Shown: positions 7,300-15,986, counted from the stretch's first letter. The stretch is 44,101 bases of DNA from Micavibrio sp. UBA5572 (GCA_002425415.1 DIMG01000023.1:1-44101); one strand, 5' to 3'. Numbers and translations are program-made. The notes: generated by a model not told the origin, from the letters alone.

Positions 7300-8271
7300 A
7301 TGGTAAAAAAAGCCATGAACGATAAAACCCTAAACGCACCATTATGGTCTGCTGATATCTCCCCCGAATTAGAGCCATCGCAAATAGCCATTTCGCGAGG
7401 TGAATGGTTTGATTCATCTCGAAACGACCGCAAAATTCTCTATAAAGCTTACCGTCCTCTTGATCGTTCGGACGCACCATTTCCCGTCATACTCTGGTCG
7501 CATGGATTAGGTGGCAGCCGCGATGGCGCAGGGTTTATTTCAAGATTTATTGCGTCTCATGGCTATATCGTCATTCATGTCCAACACCACGGAACAGACT
7601 CCTCTTTGTGGGAAGGAAAAGACGGCCATCCATGGGACATTATTCGTGCCACCCATATTCCGCGTCACGCAACATTGAACAGATTAAAAGATATCCCATT
7701 TATCTTAGATCAGCTCGATAAAATGGATATTGCTGCCGACATGGATTTAACCCGCATCGGTATGTCGGGACATTCTTTCGGCGCCATGACCACACAAATC
7801 ATGGCCGGACAAAAACGTGGGTACGGCAAACGGCAATACCATTTACACGAACCACGCTTTAAAGCAGGCATCGTGTACAGCCCCGTCCCCCAGCGCCAGA
7901 AAAACCAACACACACCACAAGATTTTTACGGCGATATCAAAATTCCTTTACTGATGATGACCGGAACAGATGACGACTCCCCTACCGAACAGTACAGTTA
8001 TAAAGACCGGCTCGAAGTCTTCACCCATTCGGGTGGAATCGACCAGCATTTGCTAATTCTCGATCAAGGTGATCATATGATTTTCAGCGGATCACGCGGC
8101 AAACTCGATGCCAATCCGAAACGGAACACCCACGAAGATATTATAAAAATCCTCTCTCTTGCCTTTTGGGAAACTTACCTCAAAGACAACACCGCAGCAA
8201 AAAATTGGCTCACAAATCAGGGTGTAGCCACTTGGCTAAACTCCGAAGGAGTCTATACTTACAAATCATGA
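7300..8271 (+). CDS. Alpha/beta hydrolase, dienelactone-hydrolase-like
   Basis: The 323-residue protein has the serine-hydrolase layout: LWSHGLGG near residue 68 (oxyanion region), the nucleophile elbow GHSFG with Ser159, a plausible acid in MTGTDDDS near 225, and a His in LDQGDHMIF near 265. It most resembles the predicted dienelactone hydrolases of COG4188; the substrate is unknown. No signal peptide is evident, so it is probably cytoplasmic. Its stop codon overlaps the start of the ABC ATPase gene (ATGA), indicating translational coupling. No good ribosome-binding site was found before ATG 7300; ATG 7315 is an alternative start. Confidence 0.85.
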   Translation: MVKKAMNDKTLNAPLWSADISPELEPSQIAISRGEWFDSSRNDRKILYKAYRPLDRSDAPFPVILWSHGLGGSRDGAGFISRFIASHGYIVIHVQHHGTDSSLWEGKDGHPWDIIRATHIPRHATLNRLKDIPFILDQLDKMDIAADMDLTRIGMSGHSFGAMTTQIMAGQKRGYGKRQYHLHEPRFKAGIVYSPVPQRQKNQHTPQDFYGDIKIPLLMMTGTDDDSPTEQYSYKDRLEVFTHSGGIDQHLLILDQGDHMIFSGSRGKLDANPKRNTHEDIIKILSLAFWETYLKDNTAAKNWLTNQGVATWLNSEGVYTYKS

Positions 8272-9191
8272 ATGCCATTGAAATCACCAACCTATCCAAA
8301 ACCTACGCCGCGTCCGGTAAGTCACCGGAAAAACATGCGTTGGATCATGTCTCGCTCACCATCCCGCAAGGCTCTATCTATGGTCTTTTAGGCCCAAACG
8401 GAGCAGGAAAATCAACCATCATCAATATTCTGGCAGGTCTTGTCCTAAAAACATCCGGATCAGTTAAAATCTGGAAAACCGATATTGACGAAAACCCCCG
8501 TCAAACGCGCTCCAATATCGGCATTGTTCCGCAAGAACTCAATTTTGATCCGTTCTTTTCGCCCCGCCGCCTCCTCGACTTGCAAGCCGGATTATACGGC
8601 GTCCCGAAATCCGAACGCCGCACCGAAGAATTGCTCAAGCTGGTTGGCCTGCTCGATAAAGCAGATGCCTACGCCCGATCCCTTTCGGGGGGAATGCGCC
8701 GTCGTTTGATGGTGGCCAAAGCTATGGTACATACCCCGCCGATTCTGGTTCTGGATGAACCCACTGCAGGCGTTGATGTAGAACTGAGAAACCAGCTTTG
8801 GGAAAGCGTCAAAATTCTCAACAAACAAGGTCTGACCATTTTGCTAACCACCCATTATTTACAAGAAGCCGAAGAACTCTGCGACCGCATTGCCATTATC
8901 AATCATGGAAAAGTTGTTGCAGATGAAGACAAGGAAACCTTGCTCTCCCGCGTCGAAGCCAAAGAAATCACGCTGCGCCTTGACCGTGATCTGGCAAGCA
9001 TTCCAGAATCTTTGCTGCGCTTTTCTCCGCAAAAAGAAGGCAAAAGAACATTGGCTTTCCGCTATTCCCCAAAAGAGACTAACGCGGGCGAAATTATCAC
9101 CGCCACCCAGCAAGAAGGATTGGGGATTGTTGACCTGTCAACTGACGATCGCGATCTGGAAGACGTGTTTCTACAACTCACAAAATCATAA
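8268..9191 (+). CDS. ABC transporter ATP-binding protein without a permease
   Basis: This 307-residue ATPase has Walker A GPNGAGKST (42-50), Q-loop VPQE (87-90), signature LSGGM (139-143), Walker B ILVLDEP (159-165) and the switch His in LLTTHYLQEAEELC (196). It resembles the CcmA/YadG-type ATPases of ABC-2 exporters, including the extended C-terminal domain ending EDVFLQL. Such genes are nearly always followed by an ABC-2 membrane subunit, but the next gene here is on the opposite strand. The start at 8268 overlaps the hydrolase stop by 4 bases; a longer in-frame extension lies wholly inside the hydrolase gene and is rejected. Partner and substrate are unknown. Confidence 0.93.
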   Translation: MNAIEITNLSKTYAASGKSPEKHALDHVSLTIPQGSIYGLLGPNGAGKSTIINILAGLVLKTSGSVKIWKTDIDENPRQTRSNIGIVPQELNFDPFFSPRRLLDLQAGLYGVPKSERRTEELLKLVGLLDKADAYARSLSGGMRRRLMVAKAMVHTPPILVLDEPTAGVDVELRNQLWESVKILNKQGLTILLTTHYLQEAEELCDRIAIINHGKVVADEDKETLLSRVEAKEITLRLDRDLASIPESLLRFSPQKEGKRTLAFRYSPKETNAGEIITATQQEGLGIVDLSTDDRDLEDVFLQLTKS

Positions 9192-9193
9192 AT

Positions 9194-9805
9194 TTACGAA
9201 AGCTGAACAGATCTAAGTTGAGATCTGACTGGAGTTCGTTCTTCATTAGCCTGAATTCCACCTTGAAGAAGTGTCAATTCCGCCAGAGAACCTGATGGTT
9301 TGGAAAGCTCCAGATTTAAATACCCCATAGGGAATGAAATACTCCAAATAGCACCAACCCATGAAGACCTAAAACCAACGACCTGACCCATTTGTTTTTG
9401 AATCAAAGATTTTCTAGCTTCACCCAAGGACTCTATTTGACCAAGCAAAACAATAAGTTGTTTATGCTCTCCAACCATTTTTTCCCGACATTCCAGCGAA
9501 AGAGTAAGCTCAGGAGCAGTACCCCGCGAATCGACATTCAACAAATACAAATCTTTCAGGGAATGAAAACAGTCCCAAAAAGACTGTCCAGCTTTTTGTA
9601 TTTCAGAATAAAGAGGAAATATTTGAGTTTGAATCACCATCACCCTCTGCATTGAATGTAACAGATCAAGTAACCTTGAGTCATAAGCCCAGTCACCTCG
9701 ACAACGATAATCCCCCTCTTGTTGTCGAGCCTGTACCCTCGCCTTCAATTGATCTAAAAGCCCTGATTGCTCACCTGATCGTTCACCAGAAATAACTTGT
9801 CTCAA
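9194..9805 (-). CDS. Unrecognised 203-residue protein
   Basis: I do not recognise this protein. It begins at a TTG codon (9803-9805 on the minus strand) with AGGGA 8 bases upstream, which supports the start. The N-terminal half is Gln- and Arg-rich and likely helical (QLKARVQARQQEG). The C-terminal half has a more hydrophobic stretch, SSWVGAIWSISFPMGYLNLEL, which is too broken to be a clear membrane helix. Its end is only 2 bases from the convergent ABC ATPase gene, and it is divergent from the PAS gene across 179 AT-rich bases. It may be a lineage-specific gene. Confidence 0.6.
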   Translation of the reverse strand: MRQVISGERSGEQSGLLDQLKARVQARQQEGDYRCRGDWAYDSRLLDLLHSMQRVMVIQTQIFPLYSEIQKAGQSFWDCFHSLKDLYLLNVDSRGTAPELTLSLECREKMVGEHKQLIVLLGQIESLGEARKSLIQKQMGQVVGFRSSWVGAIWSISFPMGYLNLELSKPSGSLAELTLLQGGIQANEERTPVRSQLRSVQLS

Positions 9806-9984
9806 TTTTGATTCCCTGTTTTTTTACACATTCCATCGCTTTGCGACCTATTTTCCAAAATCATACGCCTCCTATTTTCAAATGTCACCTTTTTAATGGG
9901 TCTTTAGACTCAATAGACATTCATCCAAGAAACATTTATATTCTAACTCGATGTCAAACCAACAAAAGTTATTAAGAATAAAAC

Positions 9985-10506
9985 ATGAATCGTCTCATTC
10001 TCCCCGGACAAGAAGTGACCTTCGCCAAAGACGCTATCATTGTCAGCAAAACGGACCCCAAAGGGATCATCACATATACCAACCCTACATTTCGTGAAAT
10101 CGCCGGATACACCGAAACTGAACTCTTGGGAAAACCGCATAGCATCATCAGACATGAAGCGATGCCACGCTGCGTCTTCAAACTGATTTGGGACTACGTT
10201 CAAGCTGGACACGAAATATTTGGGTATGTCGTCAATAAAACAAAAGACGGGAACTATTACTGGGTTCTAGCACATGTAACACCATCACTGGACAATCAAC
10301 AAAACATGATTGGCTATCACTCCACACGGAGAGTCCCTGATAAAAACATTGTCGACACGATTATCAACCCTCTATACGCCCAACTTCTTGAAATAGAAAA
10401 CAGTGTCAACAATCGCAAAGACGGAATGATGAAAGCCCACGATCACCTCATCGAATTGCTAAACAGCAAAGGCATCGACTATGATAGATTTATCCTGACG
10501 CTGTAA
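9985..10506 (+). CDS. Stand-alone PAS-domain protein, Aer-like
   Basis: The 173-residue protein is a single PAS domain (about residues 12-115) plus a helical tail. The order GIITYTNPTFREIAGYTETEL, LLGKPHSIIRHEAMPR, WDYVQAGHEIFGYVVNKTKDGNYYWV follows the FAD-binding PAS domain of the aerotaxis receptor Aer, including the RH.xMP motif and a Trp equivalent to the one near the flavin. There is no membrane segment, HAMP or signalling domain, unlike Aer. It may pass a redox or oxygen signal by protein contact, perhaps to a chemoreceptor or kinase elsewhere. A weak hairpin with T-run follows. The AT-rich leader shows no clear ribosome-binding site. Confidence 0.85.
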   Translation: MNRLILPGQEVTFAKDAIIVSKTDPKGIITYTNPTFREIAGYTETELLGKPHSIIRHEAMPRCVFKLIWDYVQAGHEIFGYVVNKTKDGNYYWVLAHVTPSLDNQQNMIGYHSTRRVPDKNIVDTIINPLYAQLLEIENSVNNRKDGMMKAHDHLIELLNSKGIDYDRFILTL

Positions 10507-10543
10507 AAAACCACAAGAAACAGCCCTCTTTTGATTTGGATTG

Positions 10544-10569
10544 AAGGATGAACAGTCTCTATCCTTTTT
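10544..10569 (+). terminator. Possible weak terminator after the PAS gene
   Basis: AAGGAT (10544-10549) can pair with ATCCTT (10561-10566), and the T-run overlaps the stem end. It is short and AT-rich, so support is weak. A perfect TATAAT at 10582-10587, without a clear -35 box, lies just after it and may serve nhaD. Confidence 0.35.
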
Positions 10570-10627
10570 CTGTCTTTCGCGTATAATAAAGAAAATTAAA
10601 CCAGACCCAATCCGGATCAATTGAAAT

Positions 10628-12010
10628 ATGTATATTAACATCTTTTTGATGGCGGTCATAACCCTTGGCCAGCTCTTCTTTCCCACCCTCGCTCATGCAG
10701 AAACTTTTGAGGCCGTAACAGCCCCCTTTGCACCACTCATTTCGCATCCAGCATCCTACATAGCAATTTTTATCTTTGCCCTGTCCTACGTGTTTGTGTT
10801 GATCGAAGAAAAAACATCTTTCAGAAAATCAAAACCCGTCATGATTGCTGCAGCATTAATATGGGCACTGGTGTCTTACGCCGTACACGATGTTGGAATG
10901 GACACAGAAGACCTCCACGAAGCCGTCAGCGAAACAATCGCTGAATATGGCAGCCTCATGCTCTTCTTGCTGGTGGCAATGACCTATATCAGCGCATTAC
11001 AGGAACGTCAGGTTTTTGATGCCCTGCGCAGCCGTATGGTTCAATCCGGCTGGAACTACAAAAAACTCTTCTGGGCAACGGGAATCATGGCATTCGTACT
11101 CTCTCCTTTGGCCGACAACATGACAACCGCCCTCGTTATGGGAGCTATTGTTATGGCTCTGATTAAGGATGACGCAAAATTGGTCACAATTTTTATGGTC
11201 AACATTGTTAATTCTGCCAACGCCGGCGGAGCATTCAGTCCCTTCGGTGACATTACAACACTGATGGTCTGGCAGGCTGGAAAAGTTGAATTTTTTGACT
11301 TTCTTGTGCTTTTAGGCCCATCCATTGTGTGTTTTGTCATTCCTGCAACAATCATGACTTTTGCAATCCCGAGTACAATTCCCGAAAGAATGGTGATGAA
11401 TATTCCGGTCAAAACAGGTGGCAAACGGATTATTGCTCTCGGACTACTCACCATTTTGTGCGCTATTACATTCGAACAAATCCTCGAACTCCCTTCTTTT
11501 CTTGGCATGATGCTCGGTTTGGGGCTTTTGCTAAGTTACGGCTATTTTCTACAAATGCGCTCAATCCGTCGCGAAGATGGGTTTGATGTCTTTGGCCTCA
11601 TGGATGATACGGAATGGGATACACTTTTATTCTTCTTCGGAGTTATTTTCTGTATTAGTGGCCTTGGATATCTAGGCTACCTCGAAATTGTATCAAACAA
11701 CCTCTACGGCACATTGGGAATAAACACATCCAATATTCTCATTGGGGCAATTTCTTCCCTGATTGATAACATTCCATTAATGTTCGCCGTCTTAAGTATG
11801 AATCCCGAAATGTCGGAATTCGAATGGGAATTGCTAACTCTTGCGCTCGGCACAGGGGGAAGCTTACTCGCCATTGGATCAGCCGCAGGCGTAGCTCTAA
11901 TGGGAACGGCCAAAGGCCAATACACATTTATGGGACACTTGAAATGGTTTCCTGTTCTTCTTCTGGGTTATGCTGGCGGCATAGCAACTCATTACCTTTT
12001 GAACGGATAG
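10628..12010 (+). CDS. nhaD: NhaD-type Na+/H+ antiporter
   Basis: The 460-residue inner-membrane protein begins with a cleavable-looking hydrophobic segment (ends PTLAHAETF) followed by about 12 membrane helices. The segments SPLADNMTTALVMGAIV and NSANAGGAFSPFGDITTLMVWQ carry the paired Asp/Asn-rich re-entrant motifs of the ion-transporter superfamily and are characteristic of NhaD. SLIDNIPLMFAVLSM and LALGTGGSLLAIGSAAGVALMG complete the inverted repeat. NhaD exchanges Na+ or Li+ for protons in alkaline or salty conditions. A second, unrelated antiporter (NhaA) is encoded at 31,753. The DMT-like gene begins 16 bases after its stop and is probably co-transcribed. Confidence 0.93.
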   Translation: MYINIFLMAVITLGQLFFPTLAHAETFEAVTAPFAPLISHPASYIAIFIFALSYVFVLIEEKTSFRKSKPVMIAAALIWALVSYAVHDVGMDTEDLHEAVSETIAEYGSLMLFLLVAMTYISALQERQVFDALRSRMVQSGWNYKKLFWATGIMAFVLSPLADNMTTALVMGAIVMALIKDDAKLVTIFMVNIVNSANAGGAFSPFGDITTLMVWQAGKVEFFDFLVLLGPSIVCFVIPATIMTFAIPSTIPERMVMNIPVKTGGKRIIALGLLTILCAITFEQILELPSFLGMMLGLGLLLSYGYFLQMRSIRREDGFDVFGLMDDTEWDTLLFFFGVIFCISGLGYLGYLEIVSNNLYGTLGINTSNILIGAISSLIDNIPLMFAVLSMNPEMSEFEWELLTLALGTGGSLLAIGSAAGVALMGTAKGQYTFMGHLKWFPVLLLGYAGGIATHYLLNG

Positions 12011-12026
12011 AAACGGATCAAGCACC

Positions 12027-12899
12027 ATGTTTTGGTTTTTATGGGCGTTATCCGCCAGCCTGTGTGCCGCAGCTTTAGCTGAAAGCAACCGGATTTTCCG
12101 CCTCGACCCTCAAATGCTCAACGCTTGGCGTGCGACTTTTGCCACCGGCCTAGTGGCTCTGGCCATACCTTACATGGCCTGGCCAGCCGACAAGTGGTTT
12201 TATATCGTAGCCGGTATGGACGGGATGGTCACAGCCATCGGCATGATAATGTTTTTCTATCTGGCAGCCAAACGAAGTGGTCGTGTGTCCAGCATGATTT
12301 TGCCACTCGCAGCCATTGGATCTTACCTGATGTGGTGGATGTTATCCCCTGGAGAACGCCCCGACCTGACAACAAACCCCGGACGGGTTATCACAGCAGT
12401 TCTCTCTGCAACCATTATTTTCGTAGCCATTCAAAAAGTTCGTGACAATGATGCAAGTTGGGAGAGTTTTTTATTTGTTCTCCCCATCGGCTTTTTATTC
12501 GGAATCTTTGATGCACTGACAAAATATGTAATGGGAGAAGACTATAACATTTATGCCCTTGCCCTCAGCTACGCCTTTCTGGAACTTCTGGTTTGTGCCG
12601 TCGTTTCATGGCTAGCAACAATCCACCACCCGATTGGCGGCCGCCCAACCGGATTTTTTGACGGCAAACTTCTCTGGGGGTCTTTCTGGTGCGCCTTCTG
12701 GACATCCGGAATGGTTCTATCTGCCGTGTTTGCCATCACACTCGCCCCTCACCCCAGTCTGCCAGGACTGCTGATGGCCATGACTCCGTTATGGCTTTTT
12801 GGCCTGAATTTTATTCGAGGCCTACGCGATGAAGTATCAATCCCCGCGAGCATAATGCTGATGGCAGGAGCCATAGGGCTACTTCTCTCAACAATTTAA
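12027..12899 (+). CDS. DMT/EamA-like membrane transporter
   Basis: The 290-residue protein shows about ten hydrophobic segments arranged as two five-helix halves, as in drug/metabolite transporters. Visible features are ALSASLCAAALAESNRIFR at the start, MDGMVTAIGMIMFFYLAAKRSG, and in the second half PIGFLFGIFDALTKYVMG and SLPGLLMAMTPLWLFGLN. The fold-level call rests on hydrophobicity and the half-repeat pattern, not a decisive motif, and the substrate is unknown. It follows nhaD by 16 bases on the same strand and converges on the FlgC-like gene with 17 bases between them. Confidence 0.75.
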   Translation: MFWFLWALSASLCAAALAESNRIFRLDPQMLNAWRATFATGLVALAIPYMAWPADKWFYIVAGMDGMVTAIGMIMFFYLAAKRSGRVSSMILPLAAIGSYLMWWMLSPGERPDLTTNPGRVITAVLSATIIFVAIQKVRDNDASWESFLFVLPIGFLFGIFDALTKYVMGEDYNIYALALSYAFLELLVCAVVSWLATIHHPIGGRPTGFFDGKLLWGSFWCAFWTSGMVLSAVFAITLAPHPSLPGLLMAMTPLWLFGLNFIRGLRDEVSIPASIMLMAGAIGLLLSTI

Positions 12900-12916
12900 T
12901 TTGAAGGCTAAACGTT

Positions 12917-13324
12917 TCAGTGGTTGAGTGCATCCAGAAGGGATGACTGCATTTCTTTTGACGTCCTGATAACCTCGGCATTAGCCTTATAGGCATTCTC
13001 CGCAACCTTAAGATTAACAATTTCCTCGTCTGCATTCACATTAGGTGCATTAACCAGACCTTGTGAATCAGCAAACGGAGAATCGGGCTGAAAACTGGGA
13101 ACAAAAGAGGGAATTCGGTCAAGAACAACCGTCCGAACACCGCTTCCCACCCCACCACTGGTCAGATTCTGGTCAGAGGTCACCTTGGCTGAATAAGCCT
13201 GATTCGGGCTGTTAGGGTCAGTCGAACCAACAACACTGGCATTTGCAATATTGGATGCAGCCACATCAGCCTTTTTAGAAGCCGAAGACATTCCGGTCAA
13301 AGCGATAGAAATCGGGTTTATCAT
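12917..13324 (-). CDS. Flagellar basal-body rod protein, FlgC-like
   Basis: This 135-residue protein has the rod-protein N-terminus (NPISIALTGMSSASKKADV, then AASNIANAS) and the C-terminal helix ending VAENAYKANAEVIRTSKEMQSSLLDAL, in which residues like NV..D.E.V.L belong to the rod C-terminal domain. FlgC forms part of the periplasmic flagellar rod. The length fits FlgC (about 135-140), but no other flagellar gene is nearby, and the central stretch is Ser/Gly/Asn-rich. It may be a paralogue or a dispersed flagellar gene. The leader is AT-rich (TATACT near 13,345) and has no clear ribosome-binding site. Confidence 0.8.
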   Translation of the reverse strand: MINPISIALTGMSSASKKADVAASNIANASVVGSTDPNSPNQAYSAKVTSDQNLTSGGVGSGVRTVVLDRIPSFVPSFQPDSPFADSQGLVNAPNVNADEEIVNLKVAENAYKANAEVIRTSKEMQSSLLDALNH

Positions 13325-13377
13325 TTTATTAATATATCATAGTATAGATTAAAGATTACTTAGGAACGTATACCATC

Positions 13378-13854
13378 ATGACCAGATTTTACATTTTACC
13401 CCTTATTTTGGCCTCTATTATCGTTTTGAGCAGCTCAGCTGCCGAAGCAGGCTCCAAGTTTTTCTCTTTATGGTGGTGGGAAAGCCATTGGCAAAATCAG
13501 GATTTCATTCCCTACTACGCCAATGGAACTGACCCACACAATACGCAATGGGACAAAACCGAATGGCAGCCAACAGATTGGATTACAATGAGTGGGGGAA
13601 CCGGCGTTGATCTTGTCAATCGTTGGTACACAGCAAAAATTATCAACCGTCAATACTATGACGATGGTGCACCCTATCTTGATGTCGGGATCAATTTTTA
13701 TCACTTGTCCGGTCTGGATAAACGTCGCGTCATGGACACTGTTAATTATGTTTACCAGATCACAGAAAAACAACCGAAAATGTTTTTTCTCAAAGACCCG
13801 CAAACCGATAAAGTCATCGGATATTACGGAACTGATGGTCTAATCCTTCAATAA
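13378..13854 (+). CDS. Secreted protein of unknown function
   Basis: The 158-residue protein has a clear signal peptide: MTR, a hydrophobic core FYILPLILASIIVLSSS, and a likely cleavage after AEA near residue 24. The mature part is rich in aromatics (SLWWWESHWQNQDF, WDKTEWQPTDW) and ends with a small beta-rich region (DPQTDKVIGYYGTDGLILQ). I do not recognise the family. It is divergent from the FlgC-like gene with 53 bases between, and ends at a bidirectional terminator shared with ilvC. Location is probably the periplasm. Confidence 0.7.
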   Translation: MTRFYILPLILASIIVLSSSAAEAGSKFFSLWWWESHWQNQDFIPYYANGTDPHNTQWDKTEWQPTDWITMSGGTGVDLVNRWYTAKIINRQYYDDGAPYLDVGINFYHLSGLDKRRVMDTVNYVYQITEKQPKMFFLKDPQTDKVIGYYGTDGLILQ

Positions 13855-13867
13855 GCATTCAAAAACC

Positions 13868-13903
13868 AAAAGGAGCAAAGCCATTAGGTTTTGCCCCTTT
13901 TTT
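13868..13903. terminator. Bidirectional terminator between the secreted protein and ilvC
   Basis: AAAAGGAGCAAA and TTTGCCCCTTTT form a 12-bp stem with one A/C mismatch on the plus strand, which becomes a G.U pair on the minus strand. A T-run follows on both strands. It sits between two convergent genes and ends the ilv operon as well as the 13,378 gene. Confidence 0.8.
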
Positions 13904-13923
13904 ATAGTTAAAGAAAATAATGT

Positions 13924-14943
13924 CTAGTTTTTTGCCTTATCAACCAACTTGTTTTTAGCAATCCACGGCATCATCGCACGAAGTTTTTCACCAACTTCTT
14001 CGATCGAATGATCGGCCTCACGACGGCGAGTTGCTTTAAAGCTCGGCTGACCTGCCTGACATTCCAACATCCAGTCCCGCGTAAAACGACCCGTTTGAAT
14101 ATCATCCAAGATACGTTTCATCTCAGCTTTGGTGTCGGCAGTCACAATACGTCCACCGCGTGTATAATCACCATATTCCGCTGTGTTGGAAATAGAATAA
14201 CGCATATTGGCCATCCCACCTTCATACATCAGATCAACAATCAGCTTCATTTCATGCAAACATTCGAAATAAGCCATTTCCGGCGCATAGCCCGCTTCGA
14301 TCAAAGTCTCAAACCCAGCTTTAATCAAAGCACAAACACCACCACACAAAACAGCTTGCTCACCAAATAAATCAGTTTCGCATTCTTCACGGAAAGACGT
14401 TTCAATGATACCCGAACGACCACCGCCAACACCGGACGCGTAAGCCAAAGCCAGATCACGTGCTTGACCGGTTGCATCCTGATGAACAGCAAACAGACAA
14501 GGAACGCCGCCGCCTTTTTGATATTCTCCGCGAACAGTATGCCCGGGGCCTTTTGGCGCAACCATAAACACATCAACATCCTTACGGGCTTCGATCAAAT
14601 TGAAATGAATATTCAAACCATGAGCAAAAGCAATCGCAGCACCAGCCTTCATATTGTCATGAAGCCATGTATAATAAATCTCGCGTTGCAACTCATCTGG
14701 ACAAGCCATCATCAAGACATCGCCCCATTTTGCAGCATCATCCGGAGTCATTGTTTCAAACCCTGCCTCTTTCGCCTTTTTATTGGTCGCACTATCGGCT
14801 CGCAAAGCAACCCGCACCTCTGCAACGCCGGAATCACGAAGGTTCGCAGCATGCGCATGACCTTGAGATCCATACCCGACAATCACAACTTTTTTGTTCT
14901 TCAGAACATCAAACTTGCAATCGGCATCATAATAAACTTTCAT
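13924..14943 (-). CDS. ilvC: Ketol-acid reductoisomerase
   Basis: IlvC carries out the NADPH-dependent isomeroreduction of acetolactate and acetohydroxybutyrate, the second step in valine, leucine and isoleucine synthesis. The 339-residue length is the class I standard. The N-terminal Rossmann motif GYGSQGHAHAANLRDSG, the stretch MVAPKGPGHTVR, and the metal-binding segment ETDLFGEQAVLCGG are all present. The ATG at 14943 is preferred because AAGGAG lies 8 bases upstream; a GTG three codons earlier overlaps that site. It is the last gene of the ilv operon, 33 bases after a lipoprotein gene. Confidence 0.97.
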   Translation of the reverse strand: MKVYYDADCKFDVLKNKKVVIVGYGSQGHAHAANLRDSGVAEVRVALRADSATNKKAKEAGFETMTPDDAAKWGDVLMMACPDELQREIYYTWLHDNMKAGAAIAFAHGLNIHFNLIEARKDVDVFMVAPKGPGHTVRGEYQKGGGVPCLFAVHQDATGQARDLALAYASGVGGGRSGIIETSFREECETDLFGEQAVLCGGVCALIKAGFETLIEAGYAPEMAYFECLHEMKLIVDLMYEGGMANMRYSISNTAEYGDYTRGGRIVTADTKAEMKRILDDIQTGRFTRDWMLECQAGQPSFKATRRREADHSIEEVGEKLRAMMPWIAKNKLVDKAKN

Positions 14944-14976
14944 TTTTAACACTCCTTTTCAAAAACTTTTTTAAAT

Positions 14977-15405
14977 TTATTTCATAGCGGCCTGAACCGC
15001 ATCCATCAACTTCATCTGGTCATTCAAATCACCAAATATTTTTCCACCATTCGATCCATAAACATCTTCATCAATTTGAATCTGAACCAAAGATGCCCGC
15101 CACATCATACCGGCAAACGAACTTTGCTCCTCGAACTTGCAATTAAAGCTCTCGTTACTTTCATAACCGAATTCTTTATTTTTTGTAACGACATCAATCG
15201 TCACCAGACGAAACCCATCAGACATGCCTAATTTTTTACTGGCAACACGATCAATCTGACGGTCATATTCTTCCTTGTCCAGCATGGTCTTAGCAGCAGC
15301 CTCACACCCCCTTGCAAGTCTTGCATCATTCTCTTTTTCATTCCCGCATGAACAAAGCGACAGAGCCAAAAAACAAAGACCGATAACAAAAAATTTATTT
15401 CCCAT
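14977..15405 (-). CDS. Small lipoprotein inside the ilv operon
   Basis: Starting at ATG 15405 the 142-residue protein reads MGNKFFVIGLCFLALSLCSCG, a lipoprotein signal with a lipobox-like Leu-Cys-Ser-Cys or Leu-Ser-Leu-Cys. A longer frame up to 15462 lies inside ilvN and is not used. The mature part is charged, with conserved-looking Cys residues (RGCEAAAK, NCKFEEQ) that may pair in the periplasm. The start overlaps the end of ilvN by 11 bases and the stop lies 33 bases before ilvC, so it must be co-transcribed with the pathway genes. I know of no role for such a protein in branched-chain synthesis; the gene may be a chance insertion. Confidence 0.75.
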   Translation of the reverse strand: MGNKFFVIGLCFLALSLCSCGNEKENDARLARGCEAAAKTMLDKEEYDRQIDRVASKKLGMSDGFRLVTIDVVTKNKEFGYESNESFNCKFEEQSSFAGMMWRASLVQIQIDEDVYGSNGGKIFGDLNDQMKLMDAVQAAMK

Positions 15406-15964
15406 CACAAACAATTTCCTTTCCTCGTGATATGGCGGCCACTCCGGTTCTCGAAATTTCACATAGCCCCAAAGGTTTCATCAAATCAACAAACGCATCA
15501 ACTTTTTCTGTTGTACCGGTAATCTCGAACACAAAACTTCCCAACGTAGAATCAACAACCCGCGCACGAAAAATATCAGCAATACGCAAAGCTTCGATCC
15601 GCTTGTCTTTAACACCGCAAACTTTCAACAAAGCGAGTTCACGTTCAATATGAGTCCCTTCCAAAGTCAAATTGGACACACGATGGACAGGTACCAATCG
15701 CCCTAACTGATGATGAATTTGTTCAATCACATGAACCGTTCCCGAACAAACAATCGTAATCCGTGACTGTTTTTTGGTCTGATCTGTTTCTGCAACGGTC
15801 AAGCTTTCAATGTTATAACCCCGACCAGAAAATAACCCGATAACCCGCGCCAAGACGCCAGGCTCATTATCAACAATCACCGCCAAAGTATGTGACGAAA
15901 CCGGATCTTGTACAGGAGCAGCACCATATACACTTTTTTTATCTTGTTGAGATTGACGTACCAT
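15395..15964 (-). CDS. ilvN: Acetolactate synthase regulatory subunit
   Basis: The 189-residue subunit has an ACT domain, HTLAVIVDNEPGVLARVIGLF then GRGYNIESLTV, which binds valine and gives feedback control of IlvB. The C-terminal half contains ELALLKVCG and the segment FVFEITGTTEKVDAF typical of the small subunit (IlvN/IlvH). The start at 15964 is chosen for the GGAG site upstream (GAGGAGAATAAAGAG); a longer frame to 16018 would overlap ilvB. It follows ilvB by 22 bases. Confidence 0.96.
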   Translation of the reverse strand: MVRQSQQDKKSVYGAAPVQDPVSSHTLAVIVDNEPGVLARVIGLFSGRGYNIESLTVAETDQTKKQSRITIVCSGTVHVIEQIHHQLGRLVPVHRVSNLTLEGTHIERELALLKVCGVKDKRIEALRIADIFRARVVDSTLGSFVFEITGTTEKVDAFVDLMKPLGLCEISRTGVAAISRGKEIVCDGK

Positions 15965-15986
15965 CTCTTTATTCTCCTCTAAATTA

